64,000 nucleotides of DNA from an uncultured Ruminiclostridium sp. (GCA_944388385.1 CALXIO010000001.1:186001-250000), one strand, 5' to 3'; counted from the stretch's first letter, positions 15,294-25,350 are shown. Notes: a model not told the origin generated them from the sequence alone. Numbers and translations: made by a program.

Positions 15294-16670
15294 ATGAAGA
15301 ATACTGAAAAAACCATGGACAAGCTCGTTGCTTTATGTAAGGGCAGAGGCTTTATCTACCCCGGCAGTGAGATTTACGGCGGACTTGCTAATACATGGGA
15401 CTTCGGACCTCTCGGTGTAGAGCTGAAAACCAATATCAAAAGCGCATGGAGAAAGAAATTTATCCAGGAGTGCAAGTACAATGTAGGACTTGACAGCGCA
15501 ATTCTTATGAATCCCCAGACATGGGTGGCATCAGGACACCTGGGAGGATTTTCAGACCCTCTCATGGACTGTAAATCCTGCAAGACCCGTCACAGAGCAG
15601 ATAACCTTATCGAGGACTTTGACGGTACAAACTGTGCAGGCTGGTCAAACGAACAGATGACAGAATATATCCGTGAAAAGGGCATTACCTGTCCTAACTG
15701 CGGTAAGGCTGACTTTACAGATATAAGACAGTTCAACCTTATGTTCAAGACCTTCCAGGGTGTGACAGAGGACTCAAAGGCTGAGCTTTATCTCCGTCCC
15801 GAAACTGCACAGGGTATATTCGTAAACTTCCTTAATATTCAGCGTACCACCCGTAAAAAGGTACCCTTCGGTGTGGCTCAGGTAGGTAAATCCTTCCGTA
15901 ATGAAATAACACCCGGTAACTTTATTTTCCGTGTGCGTGAATTTGAACAGATGGAGCTTGAATTCTTCTGCAAGCCCGGTACAGACTTAGACTGGTTCTA
16001 CTTCTGGAAGGACTACTGCAAGAAGTTCTTACTTTCCCTTGGCATAAATGAGGAGAATTTAAGACTGAGAGATCACGATGCAGAGGAGCTTTGCTTCTAC
16101 TCAAAGGCAACCACTGACTTTGAATATCTCTTCCCCTTTGGCTGGGGCGAATTATGGGGCGTAGCCGACAGAACAGACTATGACCTTACTCAGCACATAA
16201 AGACCAGCGGTCAGAAGTTAGAATACTTTGATCCTGAGACCAATGAGAAGTATGTTCCCTATGTAATTGAGCCCTCTCTCGGTGTAGAGAGATTGTTCCT
16301 TGCGATAGTGACAGAGGCTTATGATGAGGAGGCGCTTGAGGACGGCACAACAAGAACAGTTATGCACCTTCACCCCTATTTAGCACCCTTCAAGGCTGCT
16401 GTACTTCCCTTATCAAAGAAGCTGGCTGAAAAGGCAGGGGCTATTGCGGATGACCTTTCAAAGTATTTCAATGTGGATTATGATGATGCCGGCGCTATCG
16501 GTAAGAGATACCGCAGACAGGACGAAATAGGCACACCCTTCTGCATTACCTATGACTTTGACAGCGAGGAGGACGGCTGTGTTACTGTTCGTGAGCGTGA
16601 CAGTATGCAGCAGGTAAGAATCCCCATAGCTGATGTTAAGGCTTATATCGAAGAAAGAATTGCTTTCTGA
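15294..16670 (+). CDS. glyQS: Glycyl-tRNA synthetase, alpha2 type
   Basis: Charges tRNA-Gly; a 458-residue single-chain class II enzyme of the eukaryote-like type used by many Firmicutes. Class II motif 2 is [19 protein letters not shown] and motif 3 is [13 protein letters not shown] zinc-finger-like insertion shows [11 protein letters not shown] and [16 protein letters not shown] lies before the ATG. No T-box leader is seen, which is unusual for a Firmicute aminoacyl-tRNA synthetase gene, but it may be read from the ilvE promoter. Confidence 0.95.
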   Translation: MKNTEKTMDKLVALCKGRGFIYPGSEIYGGLANTWDFGPLGVELKTNIKSAWRKKFIQECKYNVGLDSAILMNPQTWVASGHLGGFSDPLMDCKSCKTRHRADNLIEDFDGTNCAGWSNEQMTEYIREKGITCPNCGKADFTDIRQFNLMFKTFQGVTEDSKAELYLRPETAQGIFVNFLNIQRTTRKKVPFGVAQVGKSFRNEITPGNFIFRVREFEQMELEFFCKPGTDLDWFYFWKDYCKKFLLSLGINEENLRLRDHDAEELCFYSKATTDFEYLFPFGWGELWGVADRTDYDLTQHIKTSGQKLEYFDPETNEKYVPYVIEPSLGVERLFLAIVTEAYDEEALEDGTTRTVMHLHPYLAPFKAAVLPLSKKLAEKAGAIADDLSKYFNVDYDDAGAIGKRYRRQDEIGTPFCITYDFDSEEDGCVTVRERDSMQQVRIPIADVKAYIEERIAF

Positions 16671-16690
16671 TAAATATTTACAAAAAATTA

Positions 16691-16721
16691 TCCCTTCTGA
16701 ATATTCAGAAGGGATTTTTTT
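16691..16721. terminator. Bidirectional terminator between glyQS and the GNAT gene
   Basis: A perfect 24-base palindrome, TCCCTTCTGAAT joined to its complement, followed by seven T on the plus strand; A-rich sequence on the other side serves the minus strand. Confidence 0.85.
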
Positions 16722-17112
16722 ATAGCTTTATAATATTGTAGTCCGGCATATTTTCCGTTTCCTTATGGAATGAAAAGCCGAATTTTTTAGCAAACCTGGA
16801 AAAGGGCTCATCCTCTTTTCCGAAAACCACGGCATATTTTGTGCCGTTTTTTCTTATCTCTCGTAAGGTGTGCATAAGCAGTTTTCTGCCGCACCCTGTA
16901 TTACGGTATTCTTCACTTATGAAAATAAATTTAATCCGGGTGTAATCCGGGTTATTAAGAGGAGCATAAAGACACATACCGCTTATTTTATTATTATGAA
17001 GCATAATAAAGCCATCGCCGGTAACCTCGTCTTCATTAAAGCCGAATTCCTCTTTAAAATCCATTATTAAATTCCCGTCGGTGGGAGAAATTGCCCTTAT
17101 ATCTATTCTCAT
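16720..17112 (-). CDS. GNAT family N-acetyltransferase
   Basis: A 130-residue protein with the GNAT fold. The acetyl-CoA site is FISEEYRNTGCGRKLLMHTL, where the usual Q/RxxGxG/A appears as RNTGCG, and the C-terminal half has FAKKFGFSFHKE, the typical FYxxxGF region. The acceptor substrate cannot be told. It is the last gene of the minus-strand ilv-leu operon, 18 bases after leuD, and ends inside the shared terminator. Confidence 0.8.
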   Translation of the reverse strand: MRIDIRAISPTDGNLIMDFKEEFGFNEDEVTGDGFIMLHNNKISGMCLYAPLNNPDYTRIKFIFISEEYRNTGCGRKLLMHTLREIRKNGTKYAVVFGKEDEPFSRFAKKFGFSFHKETENMPDYNIIKL

Positions 17113-17130
17113 AGCTCAAAGAGTCCTTTT

Positions 17131-17613
17131 TTATTTTTTAAGAGAGTTTAAAAGTCCGCCCTTGCTTATAATTTCCTTGATAAACTCAGGGAAGGGCTGT
17201 GCCTGATAGGTATGGTTCTTTGTGATGTTGGTAATGACACCTGTGTCAAAATCAACCTCAACCTCATCGCCCTTTTCAATATCCTCTGCCGCTTCCTTGC
17301 ACTCTAAGATGGCAAGACCGATATTGATTGAGTTGCGGTAGAAGATACGGGCAAAGGTGCTTGCGATAACGCAGGAGATACCGCTTGCCTTAATTGCAAT
17401 AGGTGCGTGCTCACGGGAGGAACCGCAACCGAAGTTCATATTGGCAACCATAATGTCGCCTTCCTTAACAGTCTTTACAAAGTCCTTGTCAATGTCCTCC
17501 ATGCAGTGGCTTGCAAGCTCCTTGTGGTCGGCTGTATTTAAGTATCTTGCAGGAATGATAACGTCAGTATCAACATTATCCCCGTACTTATGTACTATAC
17601 CATGTGCTTTCAT
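17131..17613 (-). CDS. leuD: 3-isopropylmalate dehydratase small subunit
   Basis: With LeuC it isomerises 2- to 3-isopropylmalate. The 160-residue protein shows [30 protein letters not shown] and [17 protein letters not shown], all typical of the short archaeal/clostridial LeuD. AAAGGAT precedes the ATG. A Dabb gene separates it from leuC. Confidence 0.95.
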   Translation of the reverse strand: MKAHGIVHKYGDNVDTDVIIPARYLNTADHKELASHCMEDIDKDFVKTVKEGDIMVANMNFGCGSSREHAPIAIKASGISCVIASTFARIFYRNSINIGLAILECKEAAEDIEKGDEVEVDFDTGVITNITKNHTYQAQPFPEFIKEIISKGGLLNSLKK

Positions 17614-17631
17614 ATTAAATATCCTTTCAGC

Positions 17632-17934
17632 TTAAAATTCAAAATCAACGCATTTTCTTTCCTTTGTAAAGGGTCTTACCGTGCTGTCAGCCACCGCCAC
17701 ATGGGCAGGGTGAACAGAATAGCCCTTCAGTGCCTCGGCACTTTCAAAGGTGGAATTAAGCATAAGATCTCCGTTAGAGGAGGGAAGCAGGGAGGTTTCT
17801 ACCTTGATTTCGGTAAGTCCGGGAATTTTACCCATAAGCCCCTCCAGACCTTCCTTAATAAGAGCCTTTCTTTCCTCCTTCTGGGCAGGGGAAAGCTCAT
17901 CCTTTAAATTCCAGATTATAATATGCTTTACCAT
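17632..17934 (-). CDS. Dabb (stress-responsive A/B barrel) domain protein
   Basis: A 100-residue ferredoxin-like alpha/beta barrel protein: start MVKHIIIWNLKDE, middle IPGLTEIKVETSLLP, end VHPAHVAVADSTVRPF. The His residues match those conserved in Dabb proteins, a group with mixed roles including small-molecule binding and a few cyclases. It lies between leuC and leuD with ten-base spacing and AAGGAG before its ATG, so it is made with the leucine enzymes. Its role there is unknown. Confidence 0.85.
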   Translation of the reverse strand: MVKHIIIWNLKDELSPAQKEERKALIKEGLEGLMGKIPGLTEIKVETSLLPSSNGDLMLNSTFESAEALKGYSVHPAHVAVADSTVRPFTKERKCVDFEF

Positions 17935-17943
17935 ATTTTCTCC

Positions 17944-19200
17944 TTACTTTATGCCGGCAATCTTACCTGCAACTGCACTTGCGGCAGCTACCGCAGGGCT
18001 TGCAAGGTAAACCTCGCTGTCGATATGACCCATTCTGCCTACAAAGTTACGGTTTGTGGTGGAAACTGCTCTTTCGCCGGCAGCTAAGATACCCATGTGA
18101 CCGCCAAGACAAGGACCGCAGGTGGGGGTGGAGAATACACAGCCTGCATTGATGAATATTTCAGCAAGACCCTCCTTAACACAGTCAAGGTAAACCTTCT
18201 GTGTGCCGGGGATAACGATACATCTTACACCCTTTGCAATATGCTTGTCCTTAAGGATTTCAGCGGCAATTCTCATATCACTCATTCTGCCGTTGGTACA
18301 TGAGCCGATTACTACCTGATCGATCTTTACATCCTCGGTAATTTCGTCAATGGTCTTTGTATTTTCAGGCAGGTGAGGGAAGGATACTGTCTGCTTTATT
18401 GTGGATAAGTCAATATCAATAACCTCATCATATTCAGCATCATCATCAGCCTTGAATATATCAAAGGGTCTGTTTACTCTGCCCTTGCAGTATTCAAGGG
18501 TAATATCATCCACCTCAAAGATACCGTTCTTTGCACCTGCTTCAATAGCCATATTTGCGATACAAAGTCTGTCATCCATATTAAGGCTTGAAAGACCCTC
18601 TCCGGTAAATTCCATAGAACGATATAAAGCACCGTCAACGCCTATCATACCGATAATATGTAAAATTACATCCTTACCTGTAACATACTTAGAGAGCTTT
18701 CCTGTAAGGTTAAACTTAATAGCAGAGGGAACCTTAAACCACGCTTCACCGGTTGCCATACCTGCCGCCATATCGGTTGAGCCTACACCGGTGGAAAATG
18801 CACCTAAAGCACCATAGGTACAGGTGTGGCTGTCAGCACCGATACAAAGCTCCCCGGGGCCTATCAGTCCTTTTTCAGGAAGAAGTGCGTGCTCAATACC
18901 CATATCACCTACATCAAAGTAGTTTGTAATGTCATACTTGCCTGCAAAATCTCTGCATTGCTTACACTGTGTAGCCGCCTTAATATCCTTGTTGGGGGTG
19001 AAGTGATCCATTACAAGGGAAATCTTATCCTTGTCAAAGATTCCGTCAAAGCCGGCCTTGTTAAATTCGTTGATAGCAACAGGGCTTGTAATGTCGTTGC
19101 CAAGTACCATGTCGAGCTTTGCTCTTATAAGCTGGCCTGCCACTACCTTTTCAAGTCCTGCGTGTTTTGCCAGAATTTTCTGGCTCATAGTCATGCCCAT
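17944..19200 (-). CDS. leuC: 3-isopropylmalate dehydratase large subunit
   Basis: Fe-S hydro-lyase of the aconitase family, 418 residues. The start at 19200 ([10 protein letters not shown]) follows AAAGGAAAG; an ATG six codons upstream lies inside that site. Cluster ligands are visible: the Cys of VIGSCTNGR and the pair in [26 protein letters not shown] is the second signature. Member of the ilvB-ilvN-leuC-Dabb-leuD-GNAT operon. Confidence 0.95.
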   Translation of the reverse strand: MGMTMSQKILAKHAGLEKVVAGQLIRAKLDMVLGNDITSPVAINEFNKAGFDGIFDKDKISLVMDHFTPNKDIKAATQCKQCRDFAGKYDITNYFDVGDMGIEHALLPEKGLIGPGELCIGADSHTCTYGALGAFSTGVGSTDMAAGMATGEAWFKVPSAIKFNLTGKLSKYVTGKDVILHIIGMIGVDGALYRSMEFTGEGLSSLNMDDRLCIANMAIEAGAKNGIFEVDDITLEYCKGRVNRPFDIFKADDDAEYDEVIDIDLSTIKQTVSFPHLPENTKTIDEITEDVKIDQVVIGSCTNGRMSDMRIAAEILKDKHIAKGVRCIVIPGTQKVYLDCVKEGLAEIFINAGCVFSTPTCGPCLGGHMGILAAGERAVSTTNRNFVGRMGHIDSEVYLASPAVAAASAVAGKIAGIK

Positions 19201-19233
19201 TTTATTCTTTCCTTTCATTATGCCTTGCGGCTG

Positions 19234-19710
19234 TTATTCTCTTTCAAGTGCTGAAATGCCTGTGCGCACCAGCTTATTTATACGATAGGGACGAAGAAGG
19301 TCAATAAAGGAATTTATCTTTTCCGGCTCACCGGTAAGCTCAAGCATAAGCTCCTTTTCTCCTACGTTTACTATCTTTGCTCTGAACAGGTTTGCAATTT
19401 CGATTATAGGCTGTCTTGATGCAGAGGAATTACCTACCTTAATAAGTATCTGCTCACGGCATACCGCATCCTGAAGTATCATTACCTCAGATACGTCATA
19501 CAGCTTACGAAGCTGTTTTACTACCTGCTCCATTTCGTTTTCATCGCCCTCAGCGATAATGGTCATACGGGAAAGTCCGGACTTTTCGGTTTCCGCCACA
19601 TTAAGGCTCTTTATATTATATCCTCTGCGGCTGAAAAGTCCTGCAACTCTACCAAGTACGCCTATGCTGTTTCCTACAAGTACGGAAAGTACGCTTTGCT
19701 GTGTATTCAT
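19234..19710 (-). CDS. ilvN: Acetolactate synthase small (regulatory) subunit
   Basis: A 158-residue regulatory subunit that binds valine and activates IlvB. The ATG at 19710 follows GAAGGTGGAAA; upstream ATGs overlap the ilvB end. The N-terminal ACT domain reads LSVLVGNSIGVLGRVAGLFSRR, followed by the ALS_ss C-terminal domain ending LLRPYRINKLVRTGI. One of two IlvN paralogues in the window (the other at 34817). Confidence 0.93.
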   Translation of the reverse strand: MNTQQSVLSVLVGNSIGVLGRVAGLFSRRGYNIKSLNVAETEKSGLSRMTIIAEGDENEMEQVVKQLRKLYDVSEVMILQDAVCREQILIKVGNSSASRQPIIEIANLFRAKIVNVGEKELMLELTGEPEKINSFIDLLRPYRINKLVRTGISALERE

Positions 19711-19723
19711 CTTATTTCCACCT

Positions 19724-21418
19724 TCAGTCATCAATATTAAGCTCAAGAATAGGCTCGGTTACTGACTTTCCGGGAGGTACCATGGGAAGTACATTTATAT
19801 CTCTGTCTATTCTTGCTTCAATAAGCACGGGAGCAGTCTTTGATATTTCAATAGCCTGCTTTAAAATTTCCTCGCACTCTGAATTTTTGGTAATTACAAA
19901 GGTCTTTATATTGAATGCTTCACCCAGCTTTTCATAGTCTGTGGGTCTGTCAAGGGTGGTTTCGGAAAATCTCTTGTCATAGAAAAGCCTCTGCCATTGT
20001 CTTACCATACCTAAAACATTGTTATTCATAACAAGCTCAATAACCGGGATATTATGCTTTGACAGGGTAACAAGCTCATTTAAGTTCATGTGGAAGCTAC
20101 CGTCACCTGCAATATTGATAACAGTCTTTTCCGGTCTGCCGCACTTAGCACCGTAAGCCGCACCAAGGCCATAGCCCATAGTACCAAGTCCGCCGCTGGT
20201 GATAAGCTGTCTTGGATGCTTGTAGCGGTAATACTGTGCCGCCCACATCTGAGCCTGTCCTACCTCGGTAACGATAAGAGCCTCGCCCCCTGTAAGCATA
20301 TCAAGGGTTTCCATAATGTGCTGAGGGGTAAGATCCATTTCGGCTGTGCCCTTTTGTACAGATACATAGGTTTCGGAAAGCTCATTTATATGCTCCATCC
20401 ACTCCTTATGCTCCTGCTGAGGCAAAAGCTTTACAAGATTGGTCATAATATCTGTGCTGTCGCCAATAAGCTGGTGGCATACCTTTATGTTCTTGTTGAT
20501 TTCTGCCGGGTCAATATCTATATGCAGTACCTTTGCATTGGGGGCAAAGGTGTCAGGGTTGCCTATAACTCTGTCGGAAAAGCGTGTGCCGATACCGATA
20601 AAGAGATCGCACTCATAAAGTGCCTGGGCGGCTGTCTTAGTGCCGTGCATACCAAGCATACCCATGTAGCGGCTCTTTGTCTGGTCATAGCTTCCCTGTC
20701 CCATAAGGGAGCAGGCTACCGGAGCGTCAGCCTTTTCGCAAAGCTCATAAAGTGCCTTTGCGCCGGCCTCGGTATAAACACCGCCACCGGTGTAGATAAA
20801 GGGCTTCTTGCTTTCCTTTATCATCTCCACCGCCTTTAAAAGGCAATCATCATGGTGAAGAGTATAGCTTACCGTAAGGGGCTTTAAGGGCTTATTTGTA
20901 AAGTCCGCCTTCTTTGCGGTAACATCCTTTGGTATATCTATAAGTACAGGGCCCTTTCTGCCTGTGTTTGCTATATAAAATGCCTCGCGGATAGTATCAG
21001 CCAGCTTATTTACATCCTTTACGATGAAATTATGCTTTGTAATAGGCATTGTGATACCGGTAATATCAACCTCCTGGAAGCTGTCAAGTCCTAAAAGGGA
21101 ACAGCCTACATTACCTGTTATAGCTACCACCGGAATACTGTCCATATATGCTGTTGCAATACCTGTAACAAGGTTAGTAGCACCGGGACCGCTGGTGGCA
21201 ATAACAACACCTGTCTTTCCTGTTGCCCTTGCATAGCCGTCAGCCGCATGGGATGCACCCTGCTCATGGGCGGTAAGCACATGGCGGATCTTATCCTTGT
21301 AGTGGTACAGGCTATCATAAATGTTAAGAACAGCACCGCCGGGATAACCGAAAACGGTATCGACGCCCTGTTCAATAAGACATTCGCAAACTATATCTGC
21401 GCCTGTAAGATTTCTCAT
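19724..21418 (-). CDS. ilvB: Acetolactate synthase large subunit (copy 1)
   Basis: Thiamine-diphosphate enzyme that condenses pyruvate with pyruvate or 2-oxobutyrate in Val/Ile/Leu synthesis. The start at 21418 (MRNLTGADIV) is preferred because AAAGGA stands nine bases upstream; an ATG three codons earlier touches that site. About 564 residues. E52 in TAHEQGASHAADGYAR is the catalytic Glu; GDGSFHMNLNEL to VMNNN is the ThDP/Mg2+ motif. It heads the six-gene minus-strand operon. The leader from the promoter is about 75 bases and has a 7-bp TTACGGA/TCCGTAA hairpin but no T-box. Confidence 0.95.
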   Translation of the reverse strand: MRNLTGADIVCECLIEQGVDTVFGYPGGAVLNIYDSLYHYKDKIRHVLTAHEQGASHAADGYARATGKTGVVIATSGPGATNLVTGIATAYMDSIPVVAITGNVGCSLLGLDSFQEVDITGITMPITKHNFIVKDVNKLADTIREAFYIANTGRKGPVLIDIPKDVTAKKADFTNKPLKPLTVSYTLHHDDCLLKAVEMIKESKKPFIYTGGGVYTEAGAKALYELCEKADAPVACSLMGQGSYDQTKSRYMGMLGMHGTKTAAQALYECDLFIGIGTRFSDRVIGNPDTFAPNAKVLHIDIDPAEINKNIKVCHQLIGDSTDIMTNLVKLLPQQEHKEWMEHINELSETYVSVQKGTAEMDLTPQHIMETLDMLTGGEALIVTEVGQAQMWAAQYYRYKHPRQLITSGGLGTMGYGLGAAYGAKCGRPEKTVINIAGDGSFHMNLNELVTLSKHNIPVIELVMNNNVLGMVRQWQRLFYDKRFSETTLDRPTDYEKLGEAFNIKTFVITKNSECEEILKQAIEISKTAPVLIEARIDRDINVLPMVPPGKSVTEPILELNIDD

Positions 21419-21499
21419 CTCTCTCATTCCTTTACTCTTGTATTTTATATTATTACGGAGTTTTTATATGGCTTTTTGTCCGTAACTGTATTCTTTATA

Positions 21500-21528
21500 A
21501 TTGTACCACTATTATGGCATTTTGTCAA
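21500..21528 (-). promoter_or_regulatory. Promoter of the ilvB-ilvN-leuCD operon
   Basis: On the minus strand TTGACA (21523-21528) and TACAAT (21500-21505) are 17 bp apart. Confidence 0.88.
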
Positions 21529-21544
21529 TATTGAAGCCCCTTGT

Positions 21545-21575
21545 AAAAAGAAAAAGCACTCATAATGAGTGCTTT
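21545..21575 (-). terminator. Terminator of the nifS-to-spoIID operon
   Basis: AAAGCACTCAT/ATGAGTGCTTT stem read on the minus strand and followed by TTCTTTTT, just after the stop codon at 21584. Confidence 0.88.
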
Positions 21576-21583
21576 CTTTCTTA

Positions 21584-23011
21584 TCAGTAAATTTCAGTAC
21601 CCTGGAAATAGTGCTGAAGTATCTGCTTATATGTATAGCCGTTTTCAGCCATTGCCTTAGCGCCGTACTGGGATAAGCCTACACCGTGGCCGTAGCCGTA
21701 GGTGGTTATTGTAAATAAGTCTGTTGCCTTGTCATAGGTTATTGTAAAGGCAGGGGATTTAATGCTGTATTTCATAACGGAATTACGCATCTTCTCACCG
21801 CTTATTGTCTTTACTCCGCCTATTGAAAGTCCTGTAACATAGCCCATGGGCTTATCGCAAAGAACTGATGTGATCTTAAACCACTGGGAGGGATCTCCTG
21901 TAAGGTTAATACCAAGGGAGTTTGCTACCCTTTGCTTCATATCCGCTGAGGTGAACTGCTTTACAACACCCCAGTTAGGATCTCCCGCTGTGCCGTCAAG
22001 GGGACAGTCCACACTTCTTAAATAGGGATAATCAACACCCCATGCCTGAAGTGATGAATTAGTATATCCGCAGGAGGATGCAAAATAACAGGACTGTATC
22101 ATGGTGCCGTTATAATATACCGCCTCGCCTAAAACAGATTCGGTAAGGTCATATATTCTCTGATATACATCTCCCGGTGCTCTTAAAGCAACTGTGGGAT
22201 AGCTTCCGTTAAGGTTATTTTTCTTTATGTAGGTATAAACCGCCACCGCCTGTGCCTTTACAGCCTCATCCGGGAATATGTTCCATATTTCTCCGCAGGT
22301 GGCACGGGCTACTATATCAAGGGCAGGGCCTGTAACATAGCTGCCGGAACGCTGGTCATATACAAAAAGGGTTTCTCCTTCATAGGAAGGCTCAGTTGCA
22401 GGAGCCTTTGTTGTGGTAGTAGTGGCAGGAGCCTCAGTTTCAGGGGCTCTTGTAGTGGTAGTTGTAGTGGTTGTAGTGGTTGTGGCAGGAGCCTCGGTTT
22501 CGGGGGCTCTTGTTGTGGTGGTAGTTGTTACCGGAGCCTCGGTTTGGGGGGCAGGGGTTTCGGTATATTCCTCAGTTTTCCATGCAGGGCGGTTACCCTG
22601 TGGGGTCTTATCATCAGGAATATCGTCATGCTCAACCTCGCTTGAGCTGTCGCTTCCGAAAACCGTTTCCTCCGGTGCTGAGGATTCCTCATCGGTCACC
22701 TCATTCGGAGCGTCATTTTCTGTAATGCTTGCGGTTTCGGTTTCTTTTTCATTTTCGTTGGCAGTTGTGGTGGTTGTGGGTTTTTTTGATGGAATGATAA
22801 GTAAAGGTTTTGTCAGAGTGGTTTCTTTTGTTTCTTCTGCCGGAGCTGTTAGGTGGGGCAGGGTCTGTGAGGTTTCCTTTGTTGCAGTATCAACATCTAT
22901 TGTGTTACCTGCACCGGCAACATCAATAACATTTACCATACCGAAAACAAAGGTATAAACACAGGCTACACCCAGTGCTGCGAATAGTCTCAGCGGTGAT
23001 CGTCTGAACAA
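21584..23011 (-). CDS. SpoIID/LytB-domain protein
   Basis: A 475-residue exported protein of the SpoIID family; SpoIID is a lytic transglycosylase that trims peptidoglycan during forespore engulfment. The start is a TTG at 23011 with GGAGG five bases upstream. An N-terminal membrane helix (about 8-32) is followed by a long Thr/Glu/Pro linker containing runs such as TTTTTTTTTTTRAPETEAPA (about 65-215), then the SpoIID domain (about 230-475): ARATCGEIW with the region of the catalytic Glu, KAQAVAVYTYI, and YGYGHGVGLSQYGAKAMA. The length and linker exceed sporulation SpoIID (about 340), so it may be a vegetative LytB-like paralogue. Last gene of the operon. Confidence 0.88.
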   Translation of the reverse strand: MFRRSPLRLFAALGVACVYTFVFGMVNVIDVAGAGNTIDVDTATKETSQTLPHLTAPAEETKETTLTKPLLIIPSKKPTTTTTANENEKETETASITENDAPNEVTDEESSAPEETVFGSDSSSEVEHDDIPDDKTPQGNRPAWKTEEYTETPAPQTEAPVTTTTTTRAPETEAPATTTTTTTTTTTRAPETEAPATTTTTKAPATEPSYEGETLFVYDQRSGSYVTGPALDIVARATCGEIWNIFPDEAVKAQAVAVYTYIKKNNLNGSYPTVALRAPGDVYQRIYDLTESVLGEAVYYNGTMIQSCYFASSCGYTNSSLQAWGVDYPYLRSVDCPLDGTAGDPNWGVVKQFTSADMKQRVANSLGINLTGDPSQWFKITSVLCDKPMGYVTGLSIGGVKTISGEKMRNSVMKYSIKSPAFTITYDKATDLFTITTYGYGHGVGLSQYGAKAMAENGYTYKQILQHYFQGTEIY

Positions 23012-23038
23012 AATATCCTCCGTTTCTGTAAAAAGGAA

Positions 23039-24142
23039 TTACTCGGCAGCTTCTACGAAACTGTCGTCCTTTTCAAAGCCTTTGATCCAAGCAGGATCCC
23101 AATATCTGCCGCTCCATTCATCCAGGCCGTAAATATAGCGAACTGTGTCACAATACTTAGGGTCGGGATTTTTAGTGAATGCGGCTAATTCTTCCTCGGT
23201 AAAATCGGCATTTTCACCGTCTCTTACCTTTCTTGCGGTAACTACGATACGCATATCGTAAAGTCCTATCTCAAATTCACAGGTGGAAAGAGTTAAAAAC
23301 TCATCTCCGTACTGAATATCCACCCCGGTGAAAAATTCACTTCTGTCAAGACATTCAGCGGCAAAGTTATCAAACTCAGTCTTGCTTTTGAATTCATGGA
23401 TTGTGTGATAGGGGTAAACCTCTCCGTATTCCTCCCTTGTGTTAAGGAGCATTACTGAAAAGATTTTGTATTTTGCCTTTTCGTAAAGAGTGTTAAACTC
23501 AATTACGGGGTGTTCTCTTAAAAATTGAAGACTGTAGTCAAGGTCCAATCTGCGGTAGTCGGTAACCTCTGTAAAGAAGTTGTTGCTTCTTAAGTTATGA
23601 CCGTAAAGAATTGTATTACCGGACATATTTTCATCAGCACCGAAACGGTTGTTTGCATCCGCAAAGATCGTACCGTTTTTGCTGTAATTACCGTAAAAGT
23701 CCTCATACAGGTATTTTTCGTTATCCTCCCCCTGAACTACCGGGTAATTTATATTAGTACCCATAATCGCAAGCCAACCCACAAAATCCTGATTTATTGA
23801 GTAGAAGGGGGCATATTCGGTGTTTATGGTCTTTTCGGGAAGAGTATCAATTTCCTCCTTGGTGGGCTCACGGTTTGTAATTTCAAGGATCTGACTTTTA
23901 ATATCATTTTCTACATTTACGGGATCGAAAATATAGGTTTTTGCAATTATCACAAGAGCGCCTATAAGGGCGGCAAGGGAAATAAGGAAAACAATCTTTC
24001 TTACTATCTCTCCGGCGCTGTCACCCTTCCAGGGAATAAGTCCACGGACAAGGGAAACAAAGATATTTTCCTTTTTTCTTTTCTTCTTTTTCTTTCTGGG
24101 GTCTCCCTTGTGGGAAACCATTACTGAATCATACTGTGGCAT
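23039..24142 (-). CDS. Class B sortase (first of two)
   Basis: A 367-residue membrane transpeptidase. A basic N-terminus (KKKKKRKK) and the segment LIPWKGDSAGEIVRKIVFL lead into one membrane helix (about 50-70). The sortase domain has the catalytic His in TILYGHNLRS, Cys in TLSTCEFE and Arg in DMRIVVTARK, with the SrtB-type INYPVVQGEDNEKYL. It could anchor surface proteins or, like some SrtB, act on a few dedicated substrates. No sorting-signal protein (NPxTN/LPxTG tail) is seen in the window. It lies 24 bases after its paralogue. Confidence 0.92.
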   Translation of the reverse strand: MPQYDSVMVSHKGDPRKKKKKRKKENIFVSLVRGLIPWKGDSAGEIVRKIVFLISLAALIGALVIIAKTYIFDPVNVENDIKSQILEITNREPTKEEIDTLPEKTINTEYAPFYSINQDFVGWLAIMGTNINYPVVQGEDNEKYLYEDFYGNYSKNGTIFADANNRFGADENMSGNTILYGHNLRSNNFFTEVTDYRRLDLDYSLQFLREHPVIEFNTLYEKAKYKIFSVMLLNTREEYGEVYPYHTIHEFKSKTEFDNFAAECLDRSEFFTGVDIQYGDEFLTLSTCEFEIGLYDMRIVVTARKVRDGENADFTEEELAAFTKNPDPKYCDTVRYIYGLDEWSGRYWDPAWIKGFEKDDSFVEAAE

Positions 24143-24165
24143 AGTAAAAATCCTTAATATTTAAA

Positions 24166-25350
24166 TTAGTCTTCCGGGAAGGTGTATCCGTCAGCCTCTG
24201 CTTCTTCCGCTGTATAGCTGAGGAGCTTTCTTCTATCCCAGTAGGTGGGTAAATAATCATTGATATTTGCAGGTGACCATGTACCGTCAGCGGCCTGAGA
24301 TACATTTGACCAGCCGTAGATACGCTTATATACCCATTCCCATCTGTAAACATTGTGGTTTACGGTTGCCTTGTCAACATCCACCTCTAAGCTTTCACCG
24401 GGGCGAACCTTTCTTGCAAATATGGCAAGACGGGCATTATCCATCTGTCTGCCGTTATCGCTGAAGGGCCAGCAGCAGGTGGAGAGGGTGAGAATATCAT
24501 CTCCGTACTGTACATCAACATCCGTGAAAATATCACTTCTGTCCATAATATCAATTATAAAGTCATTGAAGGCTTCCTTTGATGCGAAATTGTGGGTATT
24601 GTTATAGGGATATACCTCACCGTAATAGGTGGTGGTATTGTAAAGGCCTATAGCAAATATCTTCCACTGGGATTCCTCATAGATAGTATTGAAGGTAATA
24701 ACAGGATGCTCCTTATACATACTCATTGAGGGATCTGTATATGAATCATAAAGTGTACGCCAGTATTCGTTAAGTCTTGCAAAATAAGTGCCTATTGCCA
24801 TGTGGTGACCGTAAAGTACAAGGTTTGTGGAATTTCCGTCCTTGGATACCACATTACGGTAGTCCATCATAATAGTACCGCTTTTGCTGTAGTTACCCCA
24901 GAAGTCATGGTCAAGATAGTAGTCATTGTCTGCGTGCTGAACAACAGGGTAATCAATAGGTGTGCCGTCTATTTTGATATAGCCCACCGTTTCGGAATTT
25001 TCCGCACGAAGCTTATCAAAGGACATAAGAGTACCGTCGGGGTTTCTGGGAGGCTCATATTCATCATCGTTGCCTGTACCGGTACCGCCGGTATTACCGG
25101 GAACATAAAGGTTTTTCATCTGGTTTTTTGATACCACATCATCCTTTACCATCTGGAATACATCCGATACCAAGGGAACAGCAGTAATTATAAATGCCAC
25201 AAGGGCTATAAGGAAAACTGCTTTTCTTATAATAGTACCTACATCATCGCCCTTCCAGGGGATAATGCCCATTATAATTCTTTTGAAAAGGCCGGGCTTT
25301 TTCTTTGCCTGTCCGTTTACACGTTGAGGCCTTGTAAGGTAGCTTGTCAT
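24166..25350 (-). CDS. Class B sortase (second of two)
   Basis: A 394-residue paralogue of the next gene. It shares the juxtamembrane motif IIPWKGDDVGTIIRKAVFL before its membrane helix. Catalytic residues are the His in LVLYGHHMA, the Cys in TLSTCCWPF (a CC doublet) and the Arg in NARLAIFARK. A longer pre-domain contains a Gly/Thr-rich stretch (GNTGGTGTGNDDEYEPPRN). The high similarity, order and shared flanking motif indicate tandem duplication followed by specialisation. Confidence 0.92.
   Translation of the reverse strand: MTSYLTRPQRVNGQAKKKPGLFKRIIMGIIPWKGDDVGTIIRKAVFLIALVAFIITAVPLVSDVFQMVKDDVVSKNQMKNLYVPGNTGGTGTGNDDEYEPPRNPDGTLMSFDKLRAENSETVGYIKIDGTPIDYPVVQHADNDYYLDHDFWGNYSKSGTIMMDYRNVVSKDGNSTNLVLYGHHMAIGTYFARLNEYWRTLYDSYTDPSMSMYKEHPVITFNTIYEESQWKIFAIGLYNTTTYYGEVYPYNNTHNFASKEAFNDFIIDIMDRSDIFTDVDVQYGDDILTLSTCCWPFSDNGRQMDNARLAIFARKVRPGESLEVDVDKATVNHNVYRWEWVYKRIYGWSNVSQAADGTWSPANINDYLPTYWDRRKLLSYTAEEAEADGYTFPED

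Noticed and set aside
21431..21499. Attenuator in the ilvB leader
   Set aside because: Only a 7-bp TTACGGA/TCCGTAA stem with a long loop is present, with no T-run and no leader peptide rich in branched-chain codons.
22413..22958. Plus-strand frame with poly-Val runs opposite the SpoIID-like gene
   Set aside because: It is the complement of the Thr-rich linker codons; there is no promoter or ribosome site.
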